Positions 49,218-57,741 of a DNA stretch of 58,317 nucleotides are shown one piece after another. The position numbers and the translations under genes are program-made. Origin of the DNA: a virus; the IMG/VR virus record IMGVR_UViG_3300045051_000401, positions 1 to 58,317 of that record; one strand, 5' to 3'. The number at the start of each line of letters is the position of its first letter. Position 1 is the stretch's first letter. Below the pieces are notes generated by a model that saw nothing but the letters and a program-made list of their open reading frames with translations, ran no database searches and had not been told where the DNA came from.

Positions 49218-49391
49218 ATGGCAGAGCAACAGGAACCGAGACAAGAAACCAGATCCAGTACGGTAACATGGGGGCAGCTGCTTGACGCGGCGGATCCCTC
49301 CCGCAACAAACGACCGCTGCCGGCGTACCGTTTCAGCAATGGCCGGATGTTTGAGCAGCGTAACGATCCATATTCAGGGGAGAATGGTTGA
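49218..49391 (+). CDS. Small conserved-position protein
   Basis: 57 codons from ATG 49218 (AGGGG upstream). It is polar (VTWGQLLDAADPSRNKRPLP) and disordered-looking. The stop overlaps the next start. It lies between terL and portal, where short head genes are common. Confidence 0.5.
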   Translation: MAEQQEPRQETRSSTVTWGQLLDAADPSRNKRPLPAYRFSNGRMFEQRNDPYSGENG

Positions 49392-49777
49392 TGCCGATTA
49401 AATGTGACAATGCTGAAATGCTGATGATTGCTGGTCTGGATTCAGAGTTTGAAGTGGTGGATCCGGCGGATCAGCATATTTGTGAAGTAGTCGGCGCCGT
49501 ACTGGCAAAGCATTACCCGCTGTATGACTGGCTGGTAAGGGCTGATCGCAAACAGGGCGTGATTGATATTATCAATGTGTCACTGGATGGCGCTCTCGGC
49601 TGCCGGATCCATATCAAGGGGCAGGCGTCGGTGTCAGAGTTGGAGCATAAGGCAATGATGTTCGGCGGCGAGATCCTGGAGCGCTTCAACGTGACGCGCG
49701 GAGCAATGAAAATGGAAGAGATGTTGTCGCTGCCAACAGATTTCGCGGGGAGGAAAACAAATGTCGATCGCAGCTGA
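49391..49777 (+). CDS. Hypothetical protein
   Basis: 128 residues from ATG 49391. Mixed alpha/beta (YDWLVRADRKQGVIDIINVS, then CRIHIKGQASVSELEHKAMM). It overlaps the portal start by 17 bases. No family was recognised. Confidence 0.5.
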   Translation: MPIKCDNAEMLMIAGLDSEFEVVDPADQHICEVVGAVLAKHYPLYDWLVRADRKQGVIDIINVSLDGALGCRIHIKGQASVSELEHKAMMFGGEILERFNVTRGAMKMEEMLSLPTDFAGRKTNVDRS

Positions 49778-51857
49778 AGTACCGGAGGCGGTGGATAACA
49801 CCCCTGATACTGATAAATTCTGGTTACGGCTGGCCAGTGCCGCGCATACTGCTGCAGCTACCTATTTTGATACGGCGATCCGGGATAGGATCGTTCAGGA
49901 TATCCGCCAGTTTCAGGGAATCCATCCGGAGGGGTCAAAGTATTTCACCGATGCGTATGCCCTGCGCTCCAAGTTGTTCCGGCCTAAGACGCGGGCCTCG
50001 ATCCGGAAGAACGAAGCAACGGCGGCCGCTGCCTTTTTCAGTACCGAAGATGTTACCTCGGTTCGCCCGGAGAACGATGATGATGAACTGAACCGGGCCG
50101 GCGCCCAATTCTTTAAGGCGTTGCTGCAGTACCGCCTGACCCGGCCGAAACCGCATGGCATACCGTGGTTTGTCTCCTGTATGGGAGCATTTCAAGAAGC
50201 TGAGACCTGCGGCGTGGTGGCGTCGTTTCAGGATTGGCTGGTAGATAAGGACCGCCCGGAGATCCGCCCGCTGCCGATCGAGAACGTCAAATTTGACCCG
50301 GCTGCTGATTGGCGGGATCCGGTCGAATCCTCGCCGTACCTGATTATCGAATGGCCGATGTATGTCATCGATGTAAAGGCCAAGATGAAGAGCGGCGAGT
50401 GGCGTACCTATGATGATGCCAAGATTTTCGGGGCCAGCAAGGGCACGACAGACACGATCCGCCTGACCAGGGAGAGCCGGGGCATAGATCCGAAGGATCA
50501 GCGTGCAGCGTCAGACGACTATTCAATCGTCTGGGTGCATGAGAACATGGTGAGGATCGACGGGATCGAGGTCCGTTACTGTACGCTCGGTAAAGAGTAT
50601 ATGCTGTCGGATCCGGAGTTTGTGGAAGATCGCTACCCGTGGGGCCGGCCGGTGGTCATCGGCTTTACGATCCTTGAGGCGCACCGTGTCTACAAAACAT
50701 CCAAGCCAAGCCTCACGCGGGATATCCAGCTGGAGATCAACGACGTGGCCAACGAGCGACGTCAAGCGGTACGGCTGGCCAACGAAAAGCGCTATATCGT
50801 CAAGCGTGGCCGCAATGTGGATCTGACCAGCCTGGTCCGTAATATCCCGGCGTCGATTACGCTAGCCGATGACGTTAATGATATAAAGGTGGTTACGACC
50901 GATGATGCTACGGCCTCGGCGTATCAGGAACAGGACCGGCTGAATCTGGATTTTGACGATCTTGCCGGCGCGTTTTCTGGCTCCAGCGTATCGAGCAACC
51001 GGAAGCTGAACGAAACCGTAGGCGGGATGCAGCTGCTGAATGAAAACGCCAATGTCGTATCAGAGTACGATCTGCGTGTCTTTACCGAGACGTGGGTGGA
51101 ACCGGTGCTCCGGCAGGTTATCGTCATGGAGCAGCACCTTGAAACGAACGAGAAGGTACTGCAGATGGCGGCGGCCAAGGCAGGGATCAGTGCCGAAGAG
51201 ATCAAGAGCGAGCTGATCGAGCAGCTGATCAGGCAGGATGTGCTCTTGACCTGCAACGTCGGGATCGGTGCTGTCAATCCTCAGCTGCAGCTGGAGAAGT
51301 TCCTGAAAGCAATGCAATCCATGGCTACAGTAATAGGCCCGGACTTCTTGCACCGGCCGCTGACTGATCAGGAAATGGAAGTTGCCAAGGAGATCTTTGG
51401 CAAGTGCGGCTATAAGGACGGCGCCCGCTTCCTGGTCAAGCGTGCCGAGGGTGAGGATCCGGAGAAAGAAAAGCTGATCAAGCAGCTGCAGGAACTGAAA
51501 CAGGCACTGGATGCCAAACATCCGCCGGAACTGCTGGCGGCCATGGTGGCCGAAAAACAGAGTTCAGCGGCGTTGAAACAGGTTGAAGCTATCGGCAAGC
51601 GGGTTGAGGCACTGTTTGCGGCCATGAATACCGCCCAGACAGCGGTTCAGGTTGCTGGCATTACCCCGGTAGCTGATGCGATCGCCCGGAGTGCCGGCTT
51701 TGTCGATCAGGATCCGGCGCCGATCTATCCAGCCAACGTACCGGTTCAGCAGATCCCGGCCGCTGCCCAGATCCAGGAGAATACCTCGCCAATGTACCCG
51801 GCCAATGCTGCCAATGGAATGATGACCGGCATTGAAAACGCAAATGGTGTTCAATAA
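49761..51857 (+). CDS. Portal protein
   Basis: 698 residues; GGGAGG before ATG. It follows terL, is of the size of podovirus head-tail connectors, and shows the wing and stem pattern: WFVSCMGAFQEAETCGVV, ENVKFDP, EINDVANERRQAVRLANEKR, and a long C-terminal helical barrel with LNENANVVSEYDLRVFTETW. A dodecameric ring at the capsid vertex through which DNA passes is the family role. The last 80 residues are Pro/Ala/Gln-rich. Confidence 0.85.
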   Translation: MSIAAEVPEAVDNTPDTDKFWLRLASAAHTAAATYFDTAIRDRIVQDIRQFQGIHPEGSKYFTDAYALRSKLFRPKTRASIRKNEATAAAAFFSTEDVTSVRPENDDDELNRAGAQFFKALLQYRLTRPKPHGIPWFVSCMGAFQEAETCGVVASFQDWLVDKDRPEIRPLPIENVKFDPAADWRDPVESSPYLIIEWPMYVIDVKAKMKSGEWRTYDDAKIFGASKGTTDTIRLTRESRGIDPKDQRAASDDYSIVWVHENMVRIDGIEVRYCTLGKEYMLSDPEFVEDRYPWGRPVVIGFTILEAHRVYKTSKPSLTRDIQLEINDVANERRQAVRLANEKRYIVKRGRNVDLTSLVRNIPASITLADDVNDIKVVTTDDATASAYQEQDRLNLDFDDLAGAFSGSSVSSNRKLNETVGGMQLLNENANVVSEYDLRVFTETWVEPVLRQVIVMEQHLETNEKVLQMAAAKAGISAEEIKSELIEQLIRQDVLLTCNVGIGAVNPQLQLEKFLKAMQSMATVIGPDFLHRPLTDQEMEVAKEIFGKCGYKDGARFLVKRAEGEDPEKEKLIKQLQELKQALDAKHPPELLAAMVAEKQSSAALKQVEAIGKRVEALFAAMNTAQTAVQVAGITPVADAIARSAGFVDQDPAPIYPANVPVQQIPAAAQIQENTSPMYPANAANGMMTGIENANGVQ

Positions 51858-51866
51858 GATATTGAA
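51850..51866. promoter_or_regulatory. TTCAATA palindrome at portal end
   Basis: TTCAATA-AGA-TATTGAA overlaps the portal stop codon and is identical over 19 bases (51849-51867) to the palindrome at 47054-47072. It has no T-run here, so it is more likely an operator or processing site than a terminator. Confidence 0.45.
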
Positions 51867-51884
51867 TAAAGGAGACCGCACCGT

Positions 51885-52184
51885 ATGACTCAAGCCTTAC
51901 AGGAAGATCTTAATAAAAAGATGGAAACAGCGCAAATCGGTATCGAGGCTGAGGCGTTTCTGAATAGCCCGGTCGGTAAATACCTGCAGAAGCGAGTGAA
52001 ACAAGAGATCGTTGAGGCCGTGAACAAGCTGAAAACGGTTGATCCGTGTAACAGCAAAGAGATCACGACACTGCAGAATGACATATACCGGGCAGAGAGT
52101 TTCAACGTCTGGCTGGCAGAGTTGATCATAACCGGCAGAGAAGCCGAGGAAGAAATAAAACAAGTGGAGGGATGGCATGGATAA
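51885..52184 (+). CDS. Small head-module protein
   Basis: 99 residues; AAAGGAG before ATG. Helical throughout (SPVGKYLQKRVKQEIVEAVN). It overlaps the scaffold start. Probably a minor head or assembly protein; family not recognised. Confidence 0.5.
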   Translation: MTQALQEDLNKKMETAQIGIEAEAFLNSPVGKYLQKRVKQEIVEAVNKLKTVDPCNSKEITTLQNDIYRAESFNVWLAELIITGREAEEEIKQVEGWHG

Positions 52185-53145
52185 ACAGGACACTATCCAG
52201 CAGGACGTGTCGCAGCAGGTGGAGAAGCAAATTGTAGCTTCACCACAAATGCAGCAGCGGGAAAAAACCTTTTCCGCATTGGTGGAACGGGCCGAGGAAG
52301 AAATGGACCGTCAAGCGGCCGGCAATCAGACCACGGAGCAGACTGTAGCACAGGTGATTGATGACCCGTCACAGTACCGCGTCCGCGTCAAGATCGATGG
52401 CCAGGAAAAGGAGTTGGCCGTAGCTGATGTGGTGACCAGCTACCAGAAGAACGAGGTTGCCAGCGAGCGCTTGCGGCAAGCAAGCGAGCGCAACAAGAAG
52501 CTGGATGACCGCGAGCAGTACCTGAATGATTGGGAGCGACAGCTCCAGCAGCAAAGTCTATCAACGGATCCGGCGCAGGACAGCGGGATCGATGACGACC
52601 AGACTGCAATCACTCAGGCGTTGGAACTGGTTGCCGAGGGGGATTTTGAGCAGGCTTCCAAACTGTTGAATGACACGATCAAAAAGGGGCGTTCATCTGC
52701 AACTACCCCGGCCGTGAATATCGAACAGGTAACGAAGCAGGTTGAGGAGAACCTGAGCGGCAAGCAGATATGGGACGATTTCCTCAAGGATAACCCGGTA
52801 TTTCAGATTGATTATGATAATGCCGGCAATCCGATTGTCTCAAAGCAGCGGGAATACGGTGATTTCATTTATCTCCGGGACTTCAAGCCACAGGTTGACA
52901 GCGGAGCGATCAGCTACCAGGAGGCGCTGAACCAGACCGCTGAAAGAGTCCGGAATGTATTTGAGACACCGGAAACCACGCAGCAGCAAGCCACAACCGG
53001 ACAGGAGCAGCGTTTGCTGCGGAAACAGGCGATTGATAATATTCCTGTTGCCGCCGGCGCCCGCTCGGTTGGCCCGGCTGTGCAGCAGGAAGAATCTCGG
53101 GCCGATGTTCTGGCCGGGATGCGCAAGGCAAGAGGTTTGGCATAA
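52177..53145 (+). CDS. Scaffolding protein
   Basis: 322 residues with GGAGGG before ATG. Acidic and Gln-rich, long coiled coil at 85-125 (ERLRQASERNKKLDDREQYL), no Cys, and immediately upstream of the coat gene, all features of phage scaffolds. The C-terminal basic ADVLAGMRKARGLA could be the coat-binding hook. Confidence 0.78.
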   Translation: MDKQDTIQQDVSQQVEKQIVASPQMQQREKTFSALVERAEEEMDRQAAGNQTTEQTVAQVIDDPSQYRVRVKIDGQEKELAVADVVTSYQKNEVASERLRQASERNKKLDDREQYLNDWERQLQQQSLSTDPAQDSGIDDDQTAITQALELVAEGDFEQASKLLNDTIKKGRSSATTPAVNIEQVTKQVEENLSGKQIWDDFLKDNPVFQIDYDNAGNPIVSKQREYGDFIYLRDFKPQVDSGAISYQEALNQTAERVRNVFETPETTQQQATTGQEQRLLRKQAIDNIPVAAGARSVGPAVQQEESRADVLAGMRKARGLA

Positions 53146-53197
53146 GCGCGCGGAACGTCGTGAGACAGTACCGCTAGTAACAACACACACATATTCA

Positions 53198-53214
53198 AAC
53201 GTCGGGATGACGTT
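53198..53214. promoter_or_regulatory. Hairpin before the coat SD
   Basis: AACGTC (53198-53203) and GACGTT (53209-53214) form a perfect inverted repeat with a five-base loop directly before the GGGAGG of the coat gene. In the 80-bp scaffold-coat gap it could tune coat translation or mRNA stability. Confidence 0.4.
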
Positions 53215-53225
53215 GGGAGGTTATT

Positions 53226-54164
53226 ATGGGAGGACAATTGTGGGTAACGAATAGCCTGGGCGGTTATCTGAGTTCCAAGAACCTGAGCAAAGAGCTGCGC
53301 AACCTGGTGCAGCCTATGTGCAAGTTCCGTCAGTTTGCGGATCTGAAAGATGCCGTGGGCAAGAAGAAAGGTAATATCTTTACGTGGGATGTTTTCAGTG
53401 ATGTTGCCACGGCTGGCACGACGCTGGTTGAAACCAGCACCATGCCGGTAACCAATATCACGATCACTCAGGGCACCATGTCAATGGTAGAGGCCGGTAA
53501 CTCGGTGGAATACACCGGCGTACTGGATGATCTGTCGGAGATCCCGGTCAAGGAGCTGATCAACAAGGCGCTCAAAAACGACGCCAAGAAGTATTTTGAC
53601 AATTCGGCAGCTGGAGCGTTCAACTCCACCCTGCTGCGCGTAGTCCCAACCGCCGGCACCGATACCGCTGCCGTGACCTTGTTCAACAACGGCACGGCAA
53701 CCGGTACCAACGGTGTGGCCTACAACAACAACCATGCAAAAGCCATTGTCGATATCATGAAGGAACGCAATATTCCTCCGTACATGGGCGACGATTACAT
53801 GGCGATTGCCTGGCCTACCACGCTGCGCACCTTCAAGAACAATCTGGAAACATTGCACCAGTACACGGCGCAGGGCTTCCAGATGATCATGAACGGTGAG
53901 ATCGGCCGGTATGAAAATACCCGCTACATCGAGCAGACCAACGTGGCCAAGGGTACGTGGGCCGGTAACAAATCCGGCTGGATCTACTTCTTCGGTGAAG
54001 ATGCCATTTCCGAGGGTATCGCTACTCCGGAAGAGATCCGTGGCAAGATCCCCGGCGATTACGGCCGTAACATGGGGGTTGCCTGGTACTACCTGGGCGG
54101 ATTCGCCAAGAACCGTCTGACCGCTGCTGACGAGCGTATCGTCAAGTGGGATTCACAAGGGTAG
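53226..54164 (+). CDS. Major capsid protein
   Basis: 312 residues; GGGAGG before ATG. It starts WVTNSLGGYLSSKNLSKELR and has FTWDVFSDVATAGTTLVETS, ITQGTMSMVEAGNSVEYTG and a late GIATPEEIRGKIPGDYGR. This matches the N4-gp56/P22-type branch of HK97-fold coat proteins. It follows the scaffold and is followed by a strong hairpin, as expected for the most abundant late product. Confidence 0.88.
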   Translation: MGGQLWVTNSLGGYLSSKNLSKELRNLVQPMCKFRQFADLKDAVGKKKGNIFTWDVFSDVATAGTTLVETSTMPVTNITITQGTMSMVEAGNSVEYTGVLDDLSEIPVKELINKALKNDAKKYFDNSAAGAFNSTLLRVVPTAGTDTAAVTLFNNGTATGTNGVAYNNNHAKAIVDIMKERNIPPYMGDDYMAIAWPTTLRTFKNNLETLHQYTAQGFQMIMNGEIGRYENTRYIEQTNVAKGTWAGNKSGWIYFFGEDAISEGIATPEEIRGKIPGDYGRNMGVAWYYLGGFAKNRLTAADERIVKWDSQG

Positions 54165-54184
54165 TAGTAGTCTGACTGCAGTAC

Positions 54185-54211
54185 AAGCCGGGAGTTAATC
54201 GCTCCCGGCTT
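54185..54211 (+). terminator. Hairpin after the coat gene
   Basis: AAGCCGGGAG (54185-54194) and CTCCCGGCTT (54202-54211) form a perfect 10-bp stem with a 7-base loop. Only a short T stretch follows (CCATTT), so it may be a partial terminator that keeps coat mRNA in excess over downstream genes. Confidence 0.65.
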
Positions 54212-54232
54212 CCATTTAGAAAGGAGAACGAT

Positions 54233-54421
54233 ATGAAGGTCAACGATAGCATGATGCCGAGCAAGGAAGTTGCCGGCCGGGATCTGAAAGACGCCGGCCA
54301 CTGTACCGGGTTGAGTGACACCTATGGCGCCTCGTCTGACGCTTTCAGTAGCGGCGTCAATGGCAGAACCTCCATTAGCGGCAGCACCAAAAGCGACAAG
54401 GGGGGCGTGAACAATGGCTAA
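54233..54421 (+). CDS. Small head-module protein
   Basis: 62 residues; AAAGGAG before ATG. Rich in Ser, Gly and Asp, likely disordered. First gene after the coat hairpin; overlaps the next gene. Function unknown; decoration or assembly role possible. Confidence 0.45.
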   Translation: MKVNDSMMPSKEVAGRDLKDAGHCTGLSDTYGASSDAFSSGVNGRTSISGSTKSDKGGVNNG

Positions 54422-54860
54422 ACGCACACTCGATCGACACTCGCCGTATGGGGAAATCTACGGGGCAGCCGGAGCACGTTACGAGCAGCACGGGATTCAG
54501 TTCGATGGTGATGGCGTTGAGCTGCCCGGCTTTGAAAACGTGGTGATCCCGGATCAGAAAACAATCATTATTGTTGATGATGCCAATTTACGGGGAGAAG
54601 TGGACCGTCTGGCTGCGCTCTGCAACAAACAGCGCGCGGAGCTGGAAGAAAAGGATGCCGCGCATGAAGAGGTACAGGGGCAGTTGGACACCGCACGAAT
54701 TCAGATCGGCAGGCTGCAGGACGAGTTGGCACAAACCAAGGCGTTATTGCCGGCCGAAACTGCGGCAGTTGTTGCAGCTGAAACTGCGGGCGTAAACATT
54801 GACGCGCAGCTTGACCTCCAGACAGGCGGAGCACCAGCTGGAAAGAAGGCCGGTAAATGA
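54414..54860 (+). CDS. Coiled-coil head-module protein
   Basis: 148 residues. A coiled coil at 58-110 (EVDRLAALCNKQRAELEEKD) follows a short N-terminal domain with GFENVVIPDQKTIIIV. The tail is Ala-rich. It overlaps the next start (ATGA). Unknown function. Confidence 0.5.
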   Translation: MAKRTLDRHSPYGEIYGAAGARYEQHGIQFDGDGVELPGFENVVIPDQKTIIIVDDANLRGEVDRLAALCNKQRAELEEKDAAHEEVQGQLDTARIQIGRLQDELAQTKALLPAETAAVVAAETAGVNIDAQLDLQTGGAPAGKKAGK

Positions 54861-56416
54861 CGTGGAGCCCTGAAACGAGCTGCGGATTTGAATCGCGCAA
54901 GATCAAGTATCTGTTGCCACGGTATACCCGAGGCCGCGTCCTTGAAATAGGGTGTGGTCAGGAGAAAGCCTATCCTCATTTCATCGGTTATGATTCAGGG
55001 CACCACTTCGGCAAGGGGGCGGCGGATATCATTGGTGACGCCGCCAGCCTTTCGATGTTTGGTGACGGATCGTTTGATGCGGTGTTTTCCTCGCACGTCC
55101 TGGAGCACATGGAGGATATGGGAGCGGCACTGGCCGAATGGGCTCGGGTGATCAGGCCGGGCGGTTATCTCTGTCTGTATGTACCATCCGGGAACCTGTA
55201 CCCGCGCTGCGGGGAGGAAGGGGCTAATCCGGATCATAAGCATGATATCTTTCCCCGTGACATTGAAACCCTGCTGGATGATTCACCCTACTGGTTTAAA
55301 CAGGTGGAGTGCGAAGAGCGCGGGCAGGATGACGAGTACAGCCTGTTTGAAGTCTACCAGAAGCTGAAAAGCGACGATGGCACAGATGCCGATTGCCTGA
55401 CGATCCCGGCCAAATCCTTTGCGCCAAAGAAAAAAACCGCCTGTGTCTGTCGGTTCGGTGGTTTCGGTGACATGATCCAGGCGGCCGTAGTGTTTCCGCG
55501 CCTCAAGGAAATGGGGTACCACGTTACGGTGATGACCACGCCAAAAGGGCAGGACATTATCCGCGAAGATCCGTATGTCGATGATTGGTATATCGTTGAC
55601 AATGATCAGGTGCCAAATCGTGAGCTCTTCTATTTCTGGCAAGAACAGGCCAAGCGCTTTGACAAGTTTGTCAATCTCTCGGAGTCGATCGAGGGGCATT
55701 TGCTGGCGCTGCCGGGGCGGCCCAATCATGGCTGGCCGTATGAGGTCCGCAAGAAGCGGCTGAATATGAACTATCACGAGTGGACCGCAGAACTGGCCGG
55801 CGTACCGTTCAAGGCGTGTCAGCTGTTCTATCCAACCGAAGAGGAAGTGACCAAGGCGCTGGAGTTGATACCGTCGCTGCTGGACGCCCCGAGTTTCAAT
55901 ATTGTCTGGGCTCTGTCCGGATCCTCGCTACACAAGTACACGCCGCACATGGACGCGGTGATCGCCCGGATCCTGCTGGAAATGCCCGAGGCCCGGATCA
56001 TGCTTGTCGGAGATCTTGCCTGCAAGGTGCTTGAACAGGGTTGGGAAAAAGAACCGCGCGTGGTGTGCCTGTCGGATGAGCTGTCAATCCGCGAGACGTT
56101 GACGCTGGCGCAGCAGTCTGATCTGGTGATTGGTCCGGAAACCGGCGTACTGAACGCGGTCGGCTTTGATAGTTCACCGGACAAGGTGCTGCTGTTGTCT
56201 CATTCCTCGGCAAACAACCTGTCGAAGCACTGGAAGAATGTCCAGGCGCTGACGCCGGAAGGGTGCTCGTGTTATCCGTGCCACCGTCTGCATTACAGTC
56301 GGGAGTATTGCGCGGTTGTGGAAGAAACCGGCGCCGCGCTCTGTGCGCAAAACATCGATGCTGCCGTGATCTATGCAGCGGTGGAAAAGGTTTACAAGAA
56401 CTGGAGGCGTAAATGA
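54857..56416 (+). CDS. Fused SAM methyltransferase and GT9 glycosyltransferase
   Basis: 519 residues. Residues 1-175 are a class I SAM methyltransferase: VLEIGCG at 28-34, FDAVFSSHVLEHMED and RVIRPGGYLCLYVPS. Residues 193-519 match family GT9 (ADP-heptose LPS heptosyltransferase): CRFGGFGDMIQ near 198, a Rossmann half with YHVTVMTTPKG, and the donor-site VIGPETGVLNAVG. Both halves have complete motifs. The gene lies in the structural operon, between coat and adaptor genes, with overlaps on both sides, so it is late-expressed. It may modify virion glycans or host LPS; target unknown. Confidence 0.82.
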   Translation: MTWSPETSCGFESRKIKYLLPRYTRGRVLEIGCGQEKAYPHFIGYDSGHHFGKGAADIIGDAASLSMFGDGSFDAVFSSHVLEHMEDMGAALAEWARVIRPGGYLCLYVPSGNLYPRCGEEGANPDHKHDIFPRDIETLLDDSPYWFKQVECEERGQDDEYSLFEVYQKLKSDDGTDADCLTIPAKSFAPKKKTACVCRFGGFGDMIQAAVVFPRLKEMGYHVTVMTTPKGQDIIREDPYVDDWYIVDNDQVPNRELFYFWQEQAKRFDKFVNLSESIEGHLLALPGRPNHGWPYEVRKKRLNMNYHEWTAELAGVPFKACQLFYPTEEEVTKALELIPSLLDAPSFNIVWALSGSSLHKYTPHMDAVIARILLEMPEARIMLVGDLACKVLEQGWEKEPRVVCLSDELSIRETLTLAQQSDLVIGPETGVLNAVGFDSSPDKVLLLSHSSANNLSKHWKNVQALTPEGCSCYPCHRLHYSREYCAVVEETGAALCAQNIDAAVIYAAVEKVYKNWRRK

Positions 56417-57003
56417 CGCTGGATGATTTGCTGGAGATAATTGAACCGTCAATGCCGGGGATGGAACCAACCTGTAGCCTGGTTGAAGCTGTCCGTCTGG
56501 CACACACGGCGATCGTGAATCGATTGGTGCAGATCCGGAGTGATGCGCTGGTGGAAGAGCTGTTGATTGATATCCCTGCCGGGGATGATATCGGTTATCT
56601 CCCGGATGATTTCATTTCACTGTACCGCCGGCCGCAGATCGTAGGCGGTTCATTCCTCAAGTTCTTTGATACCGAACCGGCCACCACGGCCGGCACTCCC
56701 ACGGGGTACAATATCATTGGCAAGCTGATCCAGGTCGATCCGCCAACAGCCGAGGCGATAACGCTGAAGCTGTTGGCCCGGATCCGGCCGGTTGCCCCGG
56801 TGAACATGACGGATGTATTCCCGTTCAACGGTGATTTTGACCAGGTGTATGTTGACGGGGTAATGGCGATCCTCTCGGGAGGCGTGGCCGCAATGAACGC
56901 CAAGCAGTACCTGCCGGGGATCCAGATGCAGGTTGATCAGCTGCTGAGTGGGGCAAACGGTGACAAAGAGCAGAATCTGGCTGATTCAATCAACAACCGC
57001 TAA
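56413..57003 (+). CDS. Head-tail adaptor-like protein
   Basis: 196 residues, ATGA overlap with the fusion gene. A helical N-terminus, then beta strands (EELLIDIPAGDDIGYLPDDF) and a C-terminal helix, are usual for short connector proteins under the portal. It is followed by a second gene of the same style. Confidence 0.6.
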   Translation: MTLDDLLEIIEPSMPGMEPTCSLVEAVRLAHTAIVNRLVQIRSDALVEELLIDIPAGDDIGYLPDDFISLYRRPQIVGGSFLKFFDTEPATTAGTPTGYNIIGKLIQVDPPTAEAITLKLLARIRPVAPVNMTDVFPFNGDFDQVYVDGVMAILSGGVAAMNAKQYLPGIQMQVDQLLSGANGDKEQNLADSINNR

Positions 57004-57024
57004 ATAAAATTCAAGGGGACGGTT

Positions 57025-57741
57025 ATGGCACTCGATGCGTGGGAGCTGGCTCAAAAAGTAGCCAAGATACTGAATGATGATGACAATATCAGGTGTACGG
57101 TTGATGAGCTGGTTATGTGGTTTAACTCGGCCCAGCGTGAGATCGTCAGAATAAAGCCTGATTCGTTGACGGCCAACGGCACGATTGCCCTGGTGGCCGG
57201 TACCAAACAGTCGGCCGCCGTGATTACGGTCGGTGGTGTGCAGAAAACCGGGATCCGGCTGCTGGATATAATCCGGAATGTCGGTACATATACCCGCGCG
57301 GTTACGTTCTGCGATCGCAAGGTACTGGACACCACCATGCCGAACTGGCATACGGCTACCGCCTCGGCGGAAGTAAAGCGGTTCAGTTTTGACGAGCGGG
57401 ATCCGCTGACCTTCTATAACTACCCGCCCCAGCCGGCCAGCAACATGGGTACTGTTGAAGCGCTGGTTTCCATCGTGCCAACACCGGTAACCAAGGCGGC
57501 CAATGGCCTCAGTTTTACCGCCGGCCAAACGCTGTCGCTGTCGGACCTCGATGAAAACAACATGATCGATCTGATGCTGGCCCGTGCCCTGTCGAAAGAC
57601 TCCAAGATCATCGGCAATATGCAGCGTGCTGCGGCTCATTATGCGGCTGCAGCCACGGCGCTGGGGCAGAAGATCCAGACGGACAAGTATTTTGCACCGA
57701 CTGACGGCTTCTCTCAGTATGTTTCCTCGGGGCAGCAGTAA
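57025..57741 (+). CDS. Head-tail adaptor/tail protein (DUF6682-like)
   Basis: 238 residues; AAGGGGAC before ATG. VDELVMWFNSAQREIVRIKP, then DERDPLTFYNYPPQP and LARALSKDSKIIGNMQRAAAHY, fit the DUF6682 group of podovirus tail proteins. Its stop overlaps the tail hub-like gene start. Confidence 0.68.
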   Translation: MALDAWELAQKVAKILNDDDNIRCTVDELVMWFNSAQREIVRIKPDSLTANGTIALVAGTKQSAAVITVGGVQKTGIRLLDIIRNVGTYTRAVTFCDRKVLDTTMPNWHTATASAEVKRFSFDERDPLTFYNYPPQPASNMGTVEALVSIVPTPVTKAANGLSFTAGQTLSLSDLDENNMIDLMLARALSKDSKIIGNMQRAAAHYAAAATALGQKIQTDKYFAPTDGFSQYVSSGQQ

